Below, piece by piece: positions 1 through 8,395 of a stretch of 39,585 bases of DNA. The notes under the pieces were generated by a model. It was not told the origin of the DNA. It saw nothing but the letters and a program-made list of their open reading frames with translations, and made no database searches. Position 1 is the first letter of the stretch. Each line of letters begins with the position of its first letter. Origin of the DNA: Bacteroidetes bacterium UBA1947 (GTDB taxonomy: Bacteria; Bacteroidota; Bacteroidia; Chitinophagales; Chitinophagaceae); assembly GCA_002336915.1 (NCBI GenBank), contig DDET01000024.1, positions 11,344 to 50,928 on the forward strand, written 5' to 3'. The translations under genes and the position numbers were made by a program.

Positions 1-144
1 ACCGCCAAATGTTATGGTGGTGATATAAGCCGTAAACGCAAGCTGCTGGAAAAGCAGAAAGCAGGTAAGAAACGTATGCGCCAGATAGGCAACGTGGATA
101 TACCTCAGGAGGCTTTCCTTGCAGTGCTTAGGCTGGATGATTGA
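1..144 (+). CDS. lepA: Elongation factor 4 (LepA), C-terminal fragment
   Basis: This is the last 47 codons of a gene that begins before the window. The translated tail has the hallmark LepA C-terminal segment: AKCYGGDISRKRKLLEKQK, then the basic GKKRMRQIGNV stretch and IPQEAFLAVLRLDD before TGA at 142-144. LepA is a translational GTPase that acts on the ribosome (back-translocation or initiation fidelity); this C-terminal domain is unique to the family and contacts the A-site tRNA region. The 3' end overlaps the convergent gene on the minus strand by 17 bp, so no terminator fits between them. The identification is firm; only the start is missing. Confidence 0.95.
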   Translation, partial: TAKCYGGDISRKRKLLEKQKAGKKRMRQIGNVDIPQEAFLAVLRLDD

Positions 145-1480
145 TCTGTTCCACGGACTTTACTTTTTTCTTATGCGCTGCATATACACAACCAATAAAG
201 AACACAAACACATTCCAGTAGTTGTACCGGAAATCACGGTCGTGTTGGTAGATGGGGAACTGGCTGAGTATGCCCAATACTCCCGATAACTGAATGAAGG
301 CTATTAGTTTCCTGTCAGTTCTTGTTTTATCGTCCCGGTATTTTCTTATATAATAAACAAAAAAGGCTGTATTCAATAAAAGCCAAAACCAGGGGGCGAA
401 GATAAATGTATTGGAAAGTGGTGCATAAACAGATACCAGCAGGTTACGAAACAGGTTACGTTGCATGGAAATGTTCATGGGGTTCTTATTGTCTATCCAT
501 ATGATAGCATCCCAATATCCCTCTTTAGCGAAGCGCCTTTTGATACGCAGGTAATATAAAAAACCCTCTGCCCGGTTCTCCAGGTAAATAAAAGGATGTT
601 CCTTAACGGCCATCTGCCAGTTGCCTTTTACACATTCATTCAGTGCAGAATCGGGGCCGGGGATTATGGGCTTAAGATCGGGGGGCCAATATATCTCATC
701 GAAGGAGGCCGGGCTGTATTTTTTTACAATGCTATCATAGCTGTAATCTTTGTACGAAGTAACGCAGGCTGGCATATAATTGTGGCCACTGGCTATAGAG
801 ATGCCCGATATATCAAGCAGGCGCAGCTTGTACTGCGGATAAGCCTTATGCGCGCCGAGTATATTGTAGTTGAGAAACTGGTTGGCAGCAAAGAGCATCA
901 ACCAGGTAAACAGCGTTGTTACAGTTTTAAAGAATGTTCCTCTTGACCCGCCATGCACTACCTCAACAAATACATAGGTCAATGGCAATAGTGCTACGAT
1001 CATATTGATGCGGGCAAACAAGCCGTAAGCAAGGAATATAAAGCCCGTATATGCAATGAGCTTCCTATACTTCACACTGTTAGCCGCCAGCATGAACAGT
1101 GAGGCGGCTATGCCCCAGGCAATTGCCAGGTGACTGTCCTTCATCACATACTGCGGTATAAATAAAAGTATTATAGCCGCAAACATACCGGTGAGAAAAG
1201 CTTTATTGCTCTTGTTGCCTCCCTGCAAAAGCAATGCAATGAACAGCCAGTAGAAAAACAACTGAAAAACATACATGGACGGGAACCAGGAAGTAATGCC
1301 ATACAGCGCACGCCACAGGCATACAATGATCGGCGCATACCAATCGCTGGTGCGGTTATGAATGGCCTCTGCAAAGATGGACCAGGAATCGACGCTGTAA
1401 GAGCCGGGAAAAAATACCCATGCCGACCAAAAAAACAGCAAGGCGATGAGCAGGTATTTATGTGAATTATTAAAGCCCAT
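128..1480 (-). CDS. Polytopic membrane protein, possible GT-C-type glycosyltransferase relative
   Basis: A 450-residue, strongly hydrophobic protein with many predicted membrane helices. It starts with a signal-anchor-like helix (about residues 9-28), then an acidic loop with SVDSW (about 29-33). A long polar loop at about 215-330 is rich in aromatic residues, Pro and Asp and would face the periplasm. The layout of a first helix, a loop with an acidic residue, then many helices resembles GT-C glycosyltransferases, but I do not recognise a specific family. It is the second gene of an operon: its ATG overlaps the stop of the upstream GT39-like gene by one base (TAATG), which suggests translational coupling and a joint role in cell-surface glycan or lipid glycosylation. 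Its end overlaps lepA on the other strand. Function is inferred from context only. Confidence 0.7.
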   Translation of the reverse strand: MGFNNSHKYLLIALLFFWSAWVFFPGSYSVDSWSIFAEAIHNRTSDWYAPIIVCLWRALYGITSWFPSMYVFQLFFYWLFIALLLQGGNKSNKAFLTGMFAAIILLFIPQYVMKDSHLAIAWGIAASLFMLAANSVKYRKLIAYTGFIFLAYGLFARINMIVALLPLTYVFVEVVHGGSRGTFFKTVTTLFTWLMLFAANQFLNYNILGAHKAYPQYKLRLLDISGISIASGHNYMPACVTSYKDYSYDSIVKKYSPASFDEIYWPPDLKPIIPGPDSALNECVKGNWQMAVKEHPFIYLENRAEGFLYYLRIKRRFAKEGYWDAIIWIDNKNPMNISMQRNLFRNLLVSVYAPLSNTFIFAPWFWLLLNTAFFVYYIRKYRDDKTRTDRKLIAFIQLSGVLGILSQFPIYQHDRDFRYNYWNVFVFFIGCVYAAHKKKVKSVEQINHPA

Positions 1481-2970
1481 TATTTTATGCTGTACAAGGT
1501 ATATACGCTATCAATGATCACGGAATCAGGCACCGGGCGCATGGTTTTTACAAAGCCATTATAATATCCGTCGTCCAGGTCTTTACGTACCAGCACATAT
1601 TTAGCGTTCACCTGTTTCATTTTTGCCATGTTCTTTTCAAAACTCAGATTGGGCGCCAATACCATGGTCCTCTTGTTGGTAAACAGCGTAAGGGCGCGGG
1701 GCTTGGTAAAAATAATAAGGTCGGTATCGCTTATGTTGTGGCGTATCCATGCAAAGGCTGTCGTATCTTCAGGGGCATAAGGTGTTTTATCAAGGTGGGC
1801 GACGCCAAAACTGCTGTGGATAGTATCAAAGGCCATAATGAAATAAAAGGCAGTTGCGAAAAGCGCTATCTTCTTTTTGCTGAAAGGTAGCAGCTGCGGC
1901 AGGAAAAGCCTTGCACCCACATAGGCATAGTACAAGGTGACCGCCACTAAAGGAAACAGGAAACGATAGCCCTGGTATACAGGCAGCAGGAGCATTAGCC
2001 CGCATACCAGGACGAAGAAAATATCATCTACCCTTATCTTTTTACGTATGCTGAGGGTAAAGCCTGCAACCATAAACACGATACAGGTATACTCCATAAT
2101 AGTCACCGGTGCCTGCCAAAATTTGTCGGCCATGTTCAGGTGAAAGGTGGTTCTGAACAGGTCGAGGAGATAGTTGACATTATATCCTATAAGCCCCCAA
2201 AGGCTTTTATCGCCGTAGTTGAAAAACTGGTTGTAATAACCCACGGTACTGCGTGGTGTGGCAAATATGGTATTTGCCAGCAGCAGGTTAAGCAAGACGA
2301 CGCCTGCAATGATCTTGAGCGATATTGAATTATAGATAGCCTTAAATGAAAAACGCTTGCTTTTATAAACAGTAACAAAAGTGTCGAGCACCAAAAACAG
2401 CGCTTCCGCTAAAAGCAATATCATCAATTGCGAGCGGGTAAGCACCGCCATCAAGGCCGAGAGTATCAGCAGGAGGGTACGCCGAGGCGGGAAACGCTCA
2501 CTGTTCCGCAGCACAAGGTATATGGTAGTGAACAGCGCACAGGGAATATCAGACAGGATATGAGGTTTCATATCTATCATATTGGTGCTGTAAATAGCAA
2601 CTACGGAAATGCAGATAGCCGTAAGATCACTGGCATACTTGCGGAAATAGAAAAATATGGCGAAGAGCAAGCCGACCATCAAAACGGTGTTAAGGTACAT
2701 CAGGGGCAGCAGCGAGATACCGTATACTTTAATAACCGGCGCCAGTATGAGCGGGAACCCCGGCGGGTATTGCGGGGGGCCAAAGTCGGTATTGAGCTCA
2801 TTGTGCACATTATTGGTCTGGTAAAAAGGTTTGCCACTGGCAATGTTCTGCCCTTCCTTCAGGTACTGTGTATAGTCATCGCCCCAATCATGTGTGTTGT
2901 TGATCCTGATGAAGAACAAGGGTATGGACAGCAATACGAGTATCAATAAACTATGACGTAGGCGCGGCAT
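1480..2970 (-). CDS. GT39/ArnT-like membrane glycosyltransferase
   Basis: A 496-residue polytopic protein. After the first membrane helix (about residues 7-22) comes the loop DWGDDYTQYL (28-37). Its acidic cluster D28/D31/D32 matches the position of the catalytic Asp in GT-C enzymes of the PMT/ArnT type, which move a sugar from a polyprenyl-phosphate carrier at the outer face of the inner membrane. It is followed by FGPPQYPPGFPLILAP (about 63-78), also typical of these families. About ten further hydrophobic segments follow, and the last 100 residues are a soluble C-terminal domain. The donor and acceptor cannot be read from the sequence. It is the first gene of a coupled pair with the membrane protein that starts at 1480. 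The ATG at 2970 is the first after the intergenic region. Confidence 0.75.
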   Translation of the reverse strand: MPRLRHSLLILVLLSIPLFFIRINNTHDWGDDYTQYLKEGQNIASGKPFYQTNNVHNELNTDFGPPQYPPGFPLILAPVIKVYGISLLPLMYLNTVLMVGLLFAIFFYFRKYASDLTAICISVVAIYSTNMIDMKPHILSDIPCALFTTIYLVLRNSERFPPRRTLLLILSALMAVLTRSQLMILLLAEALFLVLDTFVTVYKSKRFSFKAIYNSISLKIIAGVVLLNLLLANTIFATPRSTVGYYNQFFNYGDKSLWGLIGYNVNYLLDLFRTTFHLNMADKFWQAPVTIMEYTCIVFMVAGFTLSIRKKIRVDDIFFVLVCGLMLLLPVYQGYRFLFPLVAVTLYYAYVGARLFLPQLLPFSKKKIALFATAFYFIMAFDTIHSSFGVAHLDKTPYAPEDTTAFAWIRHNISDTDLIIFTKPRALTLFTNKRTMVLAPNLSFEKNMAKMKQVNAKYVLVRKDLDDGYYNGFVKTMRPVPDSVIIDSVYTLYSIK

Positions 2971-3079
2971 TGGTACATGCTTTATCCCGCTAAAATATAG
3001 TTTTATGCTATAATTATTTATAAACTATTGCCGGCCTGTTAAATTAGCGCGGGCTGTATGTGTGAATACAATTAATAAG

Positions 3080-3087
3080 TAGATTTG
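3080..3087 (+). promoter_or_regulatory. Candidate Bacteroidota -7 element for the AIM24-family gene
   Basis: TAGATTTG is an exact match to TAnnTTTG, 19 bp before the ATG at 3107. The -33 region is weak (TGTG at 3059-3062, 17 nt spacing). Assignment rests on the motif and position only. Confidence 0.4.
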
Positions 3088-3106
3088 AACCGCTAAAAAA
3101 ACGATC

Positions 3107-3904
3107 ATGCGCAACAACCACGAAATAGACTACAAGATAATAGGGGAAGAAATGCAGTATGTGGAGATAGAGCTGGACCCGCAGGAAACTGCCGTAGCAG
3201 AACCCGGCAGCTTTATGATGATGGACGACAATATACAGATGGAGACCATCTTTGGCGATGGCAGCCAGCAGCAAAACAGCGGCTTACTTAATAAATTATT
3301 TTCTGCGGGCAAGCGTATGCTGGTGGGCGAGAACCTCTTCATGACCGCATATACCAATGTGGCCAGCCAGGGCAAGCGCCGTGTATCATTTGCAGCACCC
3401 TACCCCGGCAAGATCATTGCGCTGGACCTTCAGCAACTGGGTGGCAAAGTAATATGCCAGAAAGATGCCTTCCTCTGTGCTGCAAAGGGTGTATCGATAG
3501 GTATCGAATTCCAGAAAAAACTGGGGACAGGTTTGTTCGGTGGAGAGGGCTTTATTATGGAAAAGCTTGAAGGCGATGGCCTTGCATTTAGCCATGCAGG
3601 CGGGCACGTAGTAGAGCGTCATTTACAACCCGGCGAAATGCTAAAAATAGATACGGGCTGCATAGTAGGCTTCACCGGTAATGTGAATTATGATATACAA
3701 TTTGTAGGTGGTATAAAAAATACGCTGTTTGGCGGTGAGGGTGTTTTCTTTGCTACCCTGCAAGGCCCCGGTACTGTGTGGATACAAACCCTGCCCATAA
3801 GCAGGCTTGCCGGGCGCATACTCAAGTATGCCACCTTCAAACGCAAGGAAGAGGGAAGTGTGCTGGGCGGACTAGGCAACTTGCTGGATGGGGACGGATG
3901 GTAG
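3107..3904 (+). CDS. AIM24/TIGR00266 family protein
   Basis: A 265-residue soluble protein of the TIGR00266/AIM24 family. Supporting segments are the N-terminal HEIDYKIIGEEMQYVEIELDP, the EPGSFMMMDDNIQMET stretch (about 35-50), the FMTAYTN motif (about 83-89) and repeated Gly-rich beta turns such as LFGGEGFIMEKLEGDG and TLFGGEGVFFATLQGPG. These proteins form a trimeric double-stranded beta-helix fold; in yeast Aim24 supports mitochondrial inner-membrane organisation, but the bacterial role is unknown. There is no signal peptide, so a cytoplasmic location is expected. It is monocistronic: a -7 element precedes it and a strong hairpin follows. Length is typical for the family. Confidence 0.88.
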   Translation: MRNNHEIDYKIIGEEMQYVEIELDPQETAVAEPGSFMMMDDNIQMETIFGDGSQQQNSGLLNKLFSAGKRMLVGENLFMTAYTNVASQGKRRVSFAAPYPGKIIALDLQQLGGKVICQKDAFLCAAKGVSIGIEFQKKLGTGLFGGEGFIMEKLEGDGLAFSHAGGHVVERHLQPGEMLKIDTGCIVGFTGNVNYDIQFVGGIKNTLFGGEGVFFATLQGPGTVWIQTLPISRLAGRILKYATFKRKEEGSVLGGLGNLLDGDGW

Positions 3905-3970
3905 TAACAAATGACCGTTTCCCTGCCGCTCCAAAGGAGATCTGATATTAAATGATTCGTATAAAGACAA

Positions 3971-4005
3971 GAATCCCCCGGCACAATACCGGGGGATTCC
4001 TTTAT
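3971..4005. terminator. Bidirectional intrinsic terminator
   Basis: Perfect 11-bp inverted repeat GAATCCCCCGG / CCGGGGGATTC (3971-3981 and 3989-3999) with a 7-nt loop, followed by CTTTAT. It lies between the convergent AIM24-family and DUF1501 genes and can serve both. Confidence 0.85.
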
Positions 4006-4022
4006 ATAAGCTGCGTACTTAC

Positions 4023-5603
4023 TTAATCTATTACCAGCATTTTCTTAGTGGCCTGCTCACTGCCTGTTGTGAGCCGGTACATGTAGTTGCCTGAGCTAAG
4101 GCCCGCCCTGTCGATAGTTACCTCATGGCGGCCTGCGCTGTAATCCTGCTGCAGAACTGTCTTCACCAGCCTGCCGCTGATATCGAATATCTGTAAACTT
4201 GTGGCACCGCCTTTGGTATTAAAGCGGATAGTGGTGGTGCGCGAAAATGGGTTGGGAAAGTTTTGTCCCAGCATTTCATCGGCGGTTACCGCTGCAGCCG
4301 TTTCTTCAACCGCTGTCGCCGTGTTGTTATAAAATATGGGGAGTATTGGGTAATCGTTCATCAATACACTACTCACCACGGCAGGTGTTACACCAAACCA
4401 ATCGGTGAGCACTGACGCATATATGGAGCGATAATCGAACTGCATGGGTATGTTATCATTCACCGTACTTGTGGGCGATATTATCGGGTTGTGCCCAATG
4501 ATCCTCGGGTTTACGTTCGGACCAAATACCATCACCGGTGCTGCGGCGCCATGATCGGTACCACCGCTTTGGTTAGACACGATCCTTCTCCCGAATTCGG
4601 AATAGGTCATGGTCGTAACGCGGTCGTCCTGGTGCATTAACTTAAGATCTTTGTAGAAGGCACTTATAGCCTCGGATAACATTTTTAACAAAGCTGCATG
4701 CGGACCACTCTCTTTATATGTGCCTTCGGCCTGGTTGGCATGAGTGTCAAAACCACCCAGGCTCACCACGTAAACGGAGGTTTGCAGGCCGCCCGCTATT
4801 AGTTGTGCCACTATTTTTAACTGGTCGGCCAGTGAATTATTTACAGGATAAGAGGCAAGATTGGTAGCGCTTTGTGTTGCATTCTGTATCACAGAGGTAT
4901 AGCTATGTGTTTGCTGCGCTATATTCCTGATAAAGGTAAGCTCGTGTCCCGCAGCGGTATTGGGCGCGTTGCCGACGGAGTTATTTATTAAGTTGTAAAA
5001 ACTGTTTACATTGGATATGGCATAGCCCATATTAATAGCAGGCCCCTGCAATACATTGGATATACCGGTGCCTATCTGTATCGCCAGCGGATCGGGCGTA
5101 TCGGCATTTGGATAGCCCGTGGGGTAATTAGCATATTCCGTATCCAGGTAACGGCCCAGCCAGCCTGTGTTCAGGTATTGGTTGGCATCGGAACCCGTTG
5201 TCCATATATCGGTTGAGCGGAAATGCGAAAAGTTGGGTGAGGGATAACCCGCAGCCTGTACAATATTAACAAGGCCATCGTTGTACATATCGCGCAGCGC
5301 AGCCATCGCAGGGTGCATACCTGTGCCCTGCACACCGGTGAGACTTAATATCTTATTCTCCGATACCAGCACATTGGAACGCAGCGATGATAAGGCACTA
5401 TACTGGTCGAGCGGCACGATTGTGTTAATACCATCGTTACCTCCGTTCAGTTGTACCAGTACCAGTATACGGCCATTTGCAGCTGTCTGCTTTGCTACTG
5501 CCTGCAGCAGGGGCGACTGTGCGTAAGCCCTTATAGGTATTCCCCTCATCATGAAGGCGAGTCCACCCAGTGCGGGGATCTTGAGGAAATTTCTGCGCTT
5601 CAT
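4023..5603 (-). CDS. DUF1501 family protein, T9SS-exported
   Basis: A 526-residue protein starting MKRRNFLKIPALGGLAFMM, a twin-arginine-like signal with AYAQ before a likely cleavage site near residue 29. The core has DUF1501 (alkaline-phosphatase-superfamily-like) signatures: LVQLNGGNDGINTIVPLDQY (about 48-67), GGFDTHANQ (about 283-291) and YSEFGRRIVSN plus GTDHGAAAPVMVFG (about 334-361). The last 80 residues are a type IX sorting domain, with NFPNPFSRTTTIRF, then LQIFDISGRLVKT, ending KKMLVID. The protein is therefore expected to be exported and released or anchored at the surface. It lies 18 bp after the DUF1800 gene in the same operon, a pairing that recurs widely in bacteria. The molecular role of this pair is not established. 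Confidence 0.9.
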   Translation of the reverse strand: MKRRNFLKIPALGGLAFMMRGIPIRAYAQSPLLQAVAKQTAANGRILVLVQLNGGNDGINTIVPLDQYSALSSLRSNVLVSENKILSLTGVQGTGMHPAMAALRDMYNDGLVNIVQAAGYPSPNFSHFRSTDIWTTGSDANQYLNTGWLGRYLDTEYANYPTGYPNADTPDPLAIQIGTGISNVLQGPAINMGYAISNVNSFYNLINNSVGNAPNTAAGHELTFIRNIAQQTHSYTSVIQNATQSATNLASYPVNNSLADQLKIVAQLIAGGLQTSVYVVSLGGFDTHANQAEGTYKESGPHAALLKMLSEAISAFYKDLKLMHQDDRVTTMTYSEFGRRIVSNQSGGTDHGAAAPVMVFGPNVNPRIIGHNPIISPTSTVNDNIPMQFDYRSIYASVLTDWFGVTPAVVSSVLMNDYPILPIFYNNTATAVEETAAAVTADEMLGQNFPNPFSRTTTIRFNTKGGATSLQIFDISGRLVKTVLQQDYSAGRHEVTIDRAGLSSGNYMYRLTTGSEQATKKMLVID

Positions 5604-5621
5604 CCCTGTGATGTTTTTAAA

Positions 5622-7346
5622 TTAACATAAATGATGTTCTGCGAGGCGCATGATATATGTGTACATAGACCTGAGCCTGGTTTCTACCGTAGTCGTATTA
5701 GCCACATTGGGATTGCTCACGTAGTCGTTCCATGCATCTGTCCAGTAAGAGTTGTTTTGCTGGGCAGATAAGAGAATGCTTTTCAGGTTACCGTGTTCCG
5801 TGGCCGAGGCAGATACACCTAAAAGCAGGGAACAAACATAATCAATTAGCATATCAGGATCAGCAGCGTTTGGGCATTGTTGTGTAAAATTTAACACATC
5901 TACCCTGATGTTCATATTAGGGCCATTGCTCAGGCCGGAGTTAACAGCCATATCGGAATACAGCATGCGGTTAGGCAGGGTGGCAGAATTGATCCAAAGC
6001 TCGTAATACTGTGGTGTCTGGTAATATGCAGGCCATCCGGCTACATTTGGCGGATCACCAAGGTCCAGGCCCAGGTTCAGGCTATAGTTACGCAGGTAGT
6101 TGTATACATTATAAGTTTCGGCCACGGTATAGCCGGCAGGCAGTACAATATTGAATGTCCGGAAAGTGCCAAGCACAAGTTCCAGCGGGGTGCGTACATA
6201 GCAGCCCATATTATTTACATCATAAAAATGTGCGCTCTTCAACAAGGTTGTGATCACAGGTTTGATCTCGAAATTGCTGCTCACCAGCAGGTTGGCCAGC
6301 GGGGTTATTACAGTGGCATCGATGTTCGCATCAATATTATAGTATACAAAGAAACGGTACAGCTTGGAACAGATATATTTTGCGGTTTCGAACTTGCTGA
6401 AGATCATGTCGATCAGCGTATCTGTCTCATTGGCGCCTGCCATACCCGACTGGCCGGCTATCGTAGAATTGCCATAGAATGAAGAAAACTGCTTATTGCT
6501 TGTATCATGTTGTGCGGGATCGAAATAGCTGGTAAGTGTGCTTGTATTGATCCTCCAGCCTGTCAGCACGCGTGCAGCGGCTTTAATATCATCTTCGGTA
6601 TAGTTGGGGCTATTGTATTTGCTCACGGTAAAAAGCTCCTGCAGCTCGCGGCCATAATTCTCATCGGGTGCTGTCTTAGTATTCAGGTAGCCGTTAAGGT
6701 ATTGCAGCATGGCAGGGTCTTTAGTAACCAGCTTCACCAGGTTCTTGAAATTACCAAAGGCATTTGCACGCAGCATTGCATGATAGTTATAGCACATGCG
6801 GGCATCGCCTACTACATTGGTTTGTGTAGCAAAATGGTTGTGCCAGAAAAAGTTCATTTTTTCCTGCAGGCTCAGGTGTTCATTGATCATCAGGCCGGCC
6901 CACCATGCTTTGAGCGATGCGCGCCTTAGAGAGTTAACACTGCCATCGCCATAGGCGGCATGTACCCAGGTCTGGCCCATTGCTACGCCTGTAGGGTCGG
7001 CATATGTATCGTTATAATTATTTACGGGAGGAGCAGGATTGGGATTGGTATTATTTATTAAGTAATTCACCGCCTGGTCCATGGTCATTGCAGAAAGCGT
7101 AGTAACATCTTGTGCTTTTACACCAAATGTGCCGCGGCGCAGCAAATGTATCACTTGTGTCTCCGTCCATGCACCTGAGTAAGGAGTAAGTGCTGAAGTT
7201 GCTTTTGCATAGCCATGGGGCAATTCTTTGTTGGCAAATTTTTGGAAAACCTTATCATCAGCAATGTTAAAATTTTTAACATTTTCAACTACAGAGCTTC
7301 CCCCTGCTGCTTGCTGAAAAAATTGGCGGCGGTTTGTGTTTCCCAT
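5622..7346 (-). CDS. DUF1800 family protein
   Basis: A 574-residue protein with DUF1800 marks: TQVIHLLRRGTFGV (about 61-74), FWHNHFATQ (about 166-174), YGRELQELFTV (about 230-240), YTEDDIKAAARVLTGWRI (about 248-265) and DPPNVAGWPAY in the C-terminal half. The N-terminus starts MGNTNRRQFFQQAAGGSS: the RRxFF resembles a Tat motif, but no hydrophobic core follows, so export is uncertain. It is the first gene of the operon with the DUF1501 protein. A -7 element at 7387-7394 fits this start. The function of the family is unknown; the partner suggests a role tied to an exported DUF1501 protein. Confidence 0.88.
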   Translation of the reverse strand: MGNTNRRQFFQQAAGGSSVVENVKNFNIADDKVFQKFANKELPHGYAKATSALTPYSGAWTETQVIHLLRRGTFGVKAQDVTTLSAMTMDQAVNYLINNTNPNPAPPVNNYNDTYADPTGVAMGQTWVHAAYGDGSVNSLRRASLKAWWAGLMINEHLSLQEKMNFFWHNHFATQTNVVGDARMCYNYHAMLRANAFGNFKNLVKLVTKDPAMLQYLNGYLNTKTAPDENYGRELQELFTVSKYNSPNYTEDDIKAAARVLTGWRINTSTLTSYFDPAQHDTSNKQFSSFYGNSTIAGQSGMAGANETDTLIDMIFSKFETAKYICSKLYRFFVYYNIDANIDATVITPLANLLVSSNFEIKPVITTLLKSAHFYDVNNMGCYVRTPLELVLGTFRTFNIVLPAGYTVAETYNVYNYLRNYSLNLGLDLGDPPNVAGWPAYYQTPQYYELWINSATLPNRMLYSDMAVNSGLSNGPNMNIRVDVLNFTQQCPNAADPDMLIDYVCSLLLGVSASATEHGNLKSILLSAQQNNSYWTDAWNDYVSNPNVANTTTVETRLRSMYTYIMRLAEHHLC

Positions 7347-7362
7347 GATCTTTTTCTTTTCG

Positions 7363-7534
7363 TTTGTTAAAATTTCATTTGCAAGTCAAAGATACTATGA
7401 CGGGACGCCGACCCAGAGTTAATCAACTGTTATTCAGCAAGTTATTGATTTGTTAGTAGTTTGCAAAGCGTTTGTTAACAGACAAATGGATGCGCTAGCA
7501 GCAAGGCTTTTGTTAAAATTTAAACGATTTGTTA
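7363..7534. repeat. Five copies of TTTGTTA in the divergent intergenic region
   Basis: The heptamer TTTGTTA occurs at 7363-7369, 7449-7455, 7471-7477, 7509-7515 and 7528-7534, all in the same orientation, most followed by AA or AC. The region (7347-7615) is the divergent gap between the DUF1800 operon and the hydrolase-like gene and holds no gene. It may be a cluster of regulator sites or simple AT-rich drift. Confidence 0.45.
7387..7394 (-). promoter_or_regulatory. Candidate -7 element for the DUF1800-DUF1501 operon
   Basis: On the minus strand this reads TATCTTTG, an exact TAnnTTTG match, 40 bp before the ATG at 7346. No good -33 TTG lies at the usual 19-21 nt spacing. Confidence 0.4.
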
Positions 7535-7615
7535 ACGGAAAAAGCGGGATAAATAGCCCCAAAAGACGGTGGAACAGTTTTTATTCAATCATTATATAAA
7601 CACAACAACCACAAT

Positions 7616-8395
7616 ATGAAAAAGCTATTTATCGCATTGATATCAATACTTAATCTCAGCTACCTGCAAACAGCTAAGGCCCAAACGCCCACAAACCCGG
7701 CAAGTTTTTCGCCCAATGACCATAGCACAATGGTGAGTTTTAAAACCCTGGATGGCACACTGGCCAATGCCTTTTATATTCCTTGCGACTCCGTGACCGG
7801 GAATGTGCTCATTATCTTCCATGAACAATGGGGCCTTACTAATGAAGTGATAAAAGAAGCACAAAAGTGGAAAGCAGAACTGGGCAATGTAGATGTATAT
7901 GCGATAGATATGTTCGGAGGTAAAGTCACCAGCGACCCAGGTGTATCAATGAAATATCTGCAAGCACTGGATGAGGCACGCAGCGGTAATATTATAAGAG
8001 GACTATTGAGCCATATAGGAATTGACAAGCGCATAATTACCATGGGCTGGGGCGAAGGTGCACATTGGGCCTTTAGAGCGGCTATGATAGCCGGCGACCA
8101 GGCCATAGGTTGCGTTATGTACTATGGCAAACCCGAGAAAGAAGACAAAGATGTACGCGGACTGCACTTTGATGTATTATACAACTGGGCATCGCGCGAC
8201 AAGTATATACAAAAACAATTTGTCGACGATTTTGGCCACAGGATAGAGTTACAGAAACGCAAATTTGAGATGCACACTTATAATGCAGACCCCATGTTTG
8301 CGGACCCAAGCAACCCCAGGCATGATGCTGTGTTAACTGCAGAGGCCGATAAATATTCGAAGAACTTTATGAAGTTGAAGTTCCAGATAGAGTAA
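7616..8395 (+). CDS. Dienelactone-hydrolase-like secreted protein with degenerate active site
   Basis: A 259-residue protein. Residues 1-22 form a signal peptide (basic start, hydrophobic core, AKAQ), so it is periplasmic or surface exposed. The rest follows the dienelactone hydrolase fold: FHEQWGL (68-74) matches the conserved Glu motif, YYGKP (169-173) follows the nucleophile region, and D195 matches the catalytic Asp. The nucleophile elbow, normally G-x-C-x-G or G-x-S-x-G, reads G144-W-G-E-G148, so the nucleophile is Gly. The usual catalytic His in the H-x-F-x-D/N segment aligns with Pro226 in ADPMFAD. It is thus probably not a classic esterase and may be a binding protein or pseudoenzyme. 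Its 3' end overlaps the convergent methyltransferase by 29 bp. Confidence 0.8.
   Translation: MKKLFIALISILNLSYLQTAKAQTPTNPASFSPNDHSTMVSFKTLDGTLANAFYIPCDSVTGNVLIIFHEQWGLTNEVIKEAQKWKAELGNVDVYAIDMFGGKVTSDPGVSMKYLQALDEARSGNIIRGLLSHIGIDKRIITMGWGEGAHWAFRAAMIAGDQAIGCVMYYGKPEKEDKDVRGLHFDVLYNWASRDKYIQKQFVDDFGHRIELQKRKFEMHTYNADPMFADPSNPRHDAVLTAEADKYSKNFMKLKFQIE

Noticed and set aside
2428..2949. 173-codon open frame opposite the GT39-like gene
   Set aside because: Runs antisense to a well-supported gene and has an unnatural composition with no domain or signal peptide.
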